A DNA stretch of 64,000 bases, from positions 1-64,000 of the forward strand of contig CAUJDW010000072.1 in assembly GCA_963169455.1 (NCBI GenBank). Direction: 5' to 3'. The position numbers and the translations under genes were made by a program. Each line of letters starts with the position of its first letter. The stretch's first letter is position 1. This document shows, one piece after another, positions 63,462 to 64,000 of this stretch. The notes beneath the pieces were generated by a model, which had not been told where the DNA came from, did not search any database, and saw only the letters and a list, made by a program, of their open reading frames with translations. The stretch is from Bacteroidota bacterium (lineage in GTDB: Bacteria; Bacteroidota; Bacteroidia; Chitinophagales; Saprospiraceae).

Positions 63462-64000
63462 TTACCGGAAGGTGAAATTCATCCTCAGAAAAACGCGGCG
63501 GCGGAAGCCATCTTCCCCGCCATTGGGGCGGGAGCGGTATTCCAGGCCTGTTTCCATGCGGTAGCCGTTTTGAAGCAGCCAGCCGATGCCGCAGTACGCC
63601 CGCTGTTCGGCCAGCCGCAGGGCGTCTTCTTCGAAAATATTGGAAAGAGCTTCCCACTGGGCGTTCAGATAGTTTTCGCCGGGGTCGAGGCGTTCGCCCT
63701 GCAGGGGGAAATCGACGCTGGGGCGCAGCCGCCAGCGGTGGGTGGCCCTGTAATCGTCCTGCCGGAAAAACCGCTGCTCCGCCCGCAAGCGCGCGCGCAG
63801 GCGGTACTTGCCAAAGCTGTAGGCAGCGGTCAGTTGTTGCAGCGCCCGATGTTCGATATCCCGTTCCGTTTCGTCCAGATCGCGCCAGCCGAACTGGTAG
63901 CCCAGCGAGAGGTTGAGCGCCGTTGTCCATTGATAGGCCAGGCCGGCCTGCACATTGAAGGTTTGAGGGCTGAAGCCCGTTTGGGGCGCTTCGCCCGTCC
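63462..64000 (-). CDS. DUF2490-like outer-membrane beta-barrel protein (partial)
   Basis: The frame is open from the stop at 63462 through the window edge, so the N-terminus lies outside. The visible ~178 residues are amphipathic strands (RYRLRARLRAEQRFF, RWRLRPSVDFPL, YRMETGLEYRSR) ending in FLRMNFTFR, typical of an outer-membrane barrel. The family assignment to DUF2490 is by pattern. An internal GTG at 63953 is not the start. Confidence 0.72.
   Translation of the reverse strand, partial: TGEAPQTGFSPQTFNVQAGLAYQWTTALNLSLGYQFGWRDLDETERDIEHRALQQLTAAYSFGKYRLRARLRAEQRFFRQDDYRATHRWRLRPSVDFPLQGERLDPGENYLNAQWEALSNIFEEDALRLAEQRAYCGIGWLLQNGYRMETGLEYRSRPNGGEDGFRRRVFLRMNFTFR

Noticed and set aside
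61540-63930. 796-codon minus-strand frame opposite the ThDP enzyme gene
   Set aside because: The plus strand encodes a complete ThDP enzyme with all motifs. The antisense frame is open because of codon bias in GC-rich DNA.
1-64000. tRNA, rRNA, prophage or defence-system genes
   Set aside because: No cloverleaf, rRNA segment, phage structural gene, restriction-modification, toxin-antitoxin or retron-like gene was recognised on either strand.

Overview
The window looks like a chromosomal segment from a Bacteroidota bacterium, most probably of the Saprospiria (Lewinella/Saprospiraceae type). The evidence is a set of lineage-typical families (DUF3822, DUF4296, DUF1599, a BT_3928-like DoxX protein, an N-terminally extended NusB), secreted proteins ending in type IX secretion (T9SS type A) sorting domains, a SusC-like TonB receptor with a carboxypeptidase-D-like plug extension, moderately high GC by eye, and several promoters of the Bacteroidota form TTTG-N19-TAnnTTTG. 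No rRNA, tRNA, CRISPR array or prophage was recognised. It is mostly ordinary core genome with a few accessory secreted-protein loci.

Layout. 1-655: the end of a probable mobile element that cuts off a PAP2 phosphatase gene. 884-8081: di-haem cytochrome c, amino-acid permease, DUF697/SHOCT protein, a GT2 / TPR-membrane protein pair and a bactofilin. 8321-14601: pilin-like protein, DUF3822, rsmD, a small secreted protein, argS, glnS. 14667-21969: lipoprotein, pyrR-pyrB, a 996-residue repetitive coiled-coil protein and a thioredoxin-like protein. 21999-31069: SDR, sixA-like phosphatase, DUF4296 lipoprotein, a PhoB/PhoR-like two-component pair, an OmpA-like lipoprotein, an ABC-F ATPase and ppk1. 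31127-38517: DUF72, tpiA, an S24-type regulator with a small overlapping gene, accC and an acetoacetyl-CoA synthetase. 38529-44648 (minus): lptE, sigma-54 activator and miaB, with an oppositely oriented T9SS metalloprotease gene (carrying an in-frame amber codon) between lptE and the activator. 44886-51550: DUF4349 lipoprotein, TonB-dependent receptor and two T9SS proteins. 51591-51838: four 62-bp tandem hairpin repeats. 52009-63435: S9 peptidase, IMPACT protein, then DUF1599, BT_3928-like, nusB, guaA, a periplasmic-binding lipoprotein, a SpoU methyltransferase and a bacterial homologue of the ThDP enzyme ILVBL/HACL2. The window ends inside a DUF2490-like outer-membrane gene.

How the genes relate. 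PyrR-PyrB form a pyrimidine unit; the PhoB/PhoR-like pair has a Pho-box-like direct repeat upstream and lies in the same neighbourhood as ppk1; GT2 and the TPR membrane protein are translationally coupled; the pilin-like gene and DUF3822 overlap by ATGA.

The least ordinary signals are: (1) the coiled-coil protein built of sixteen units, twelve exactly 40 residues long, each made of three hendecads plus a heptad; (2) palindromes at three gene ends that contain the stop codons of four genes; (3) the 62-bp hairpin repeat array; (4) the amber codon in the metalloprotease; (5) the pilin-like/DUF3822/bactofilin neighbourhood. No completely new multi-gene system can be claimed from the sequence alone.
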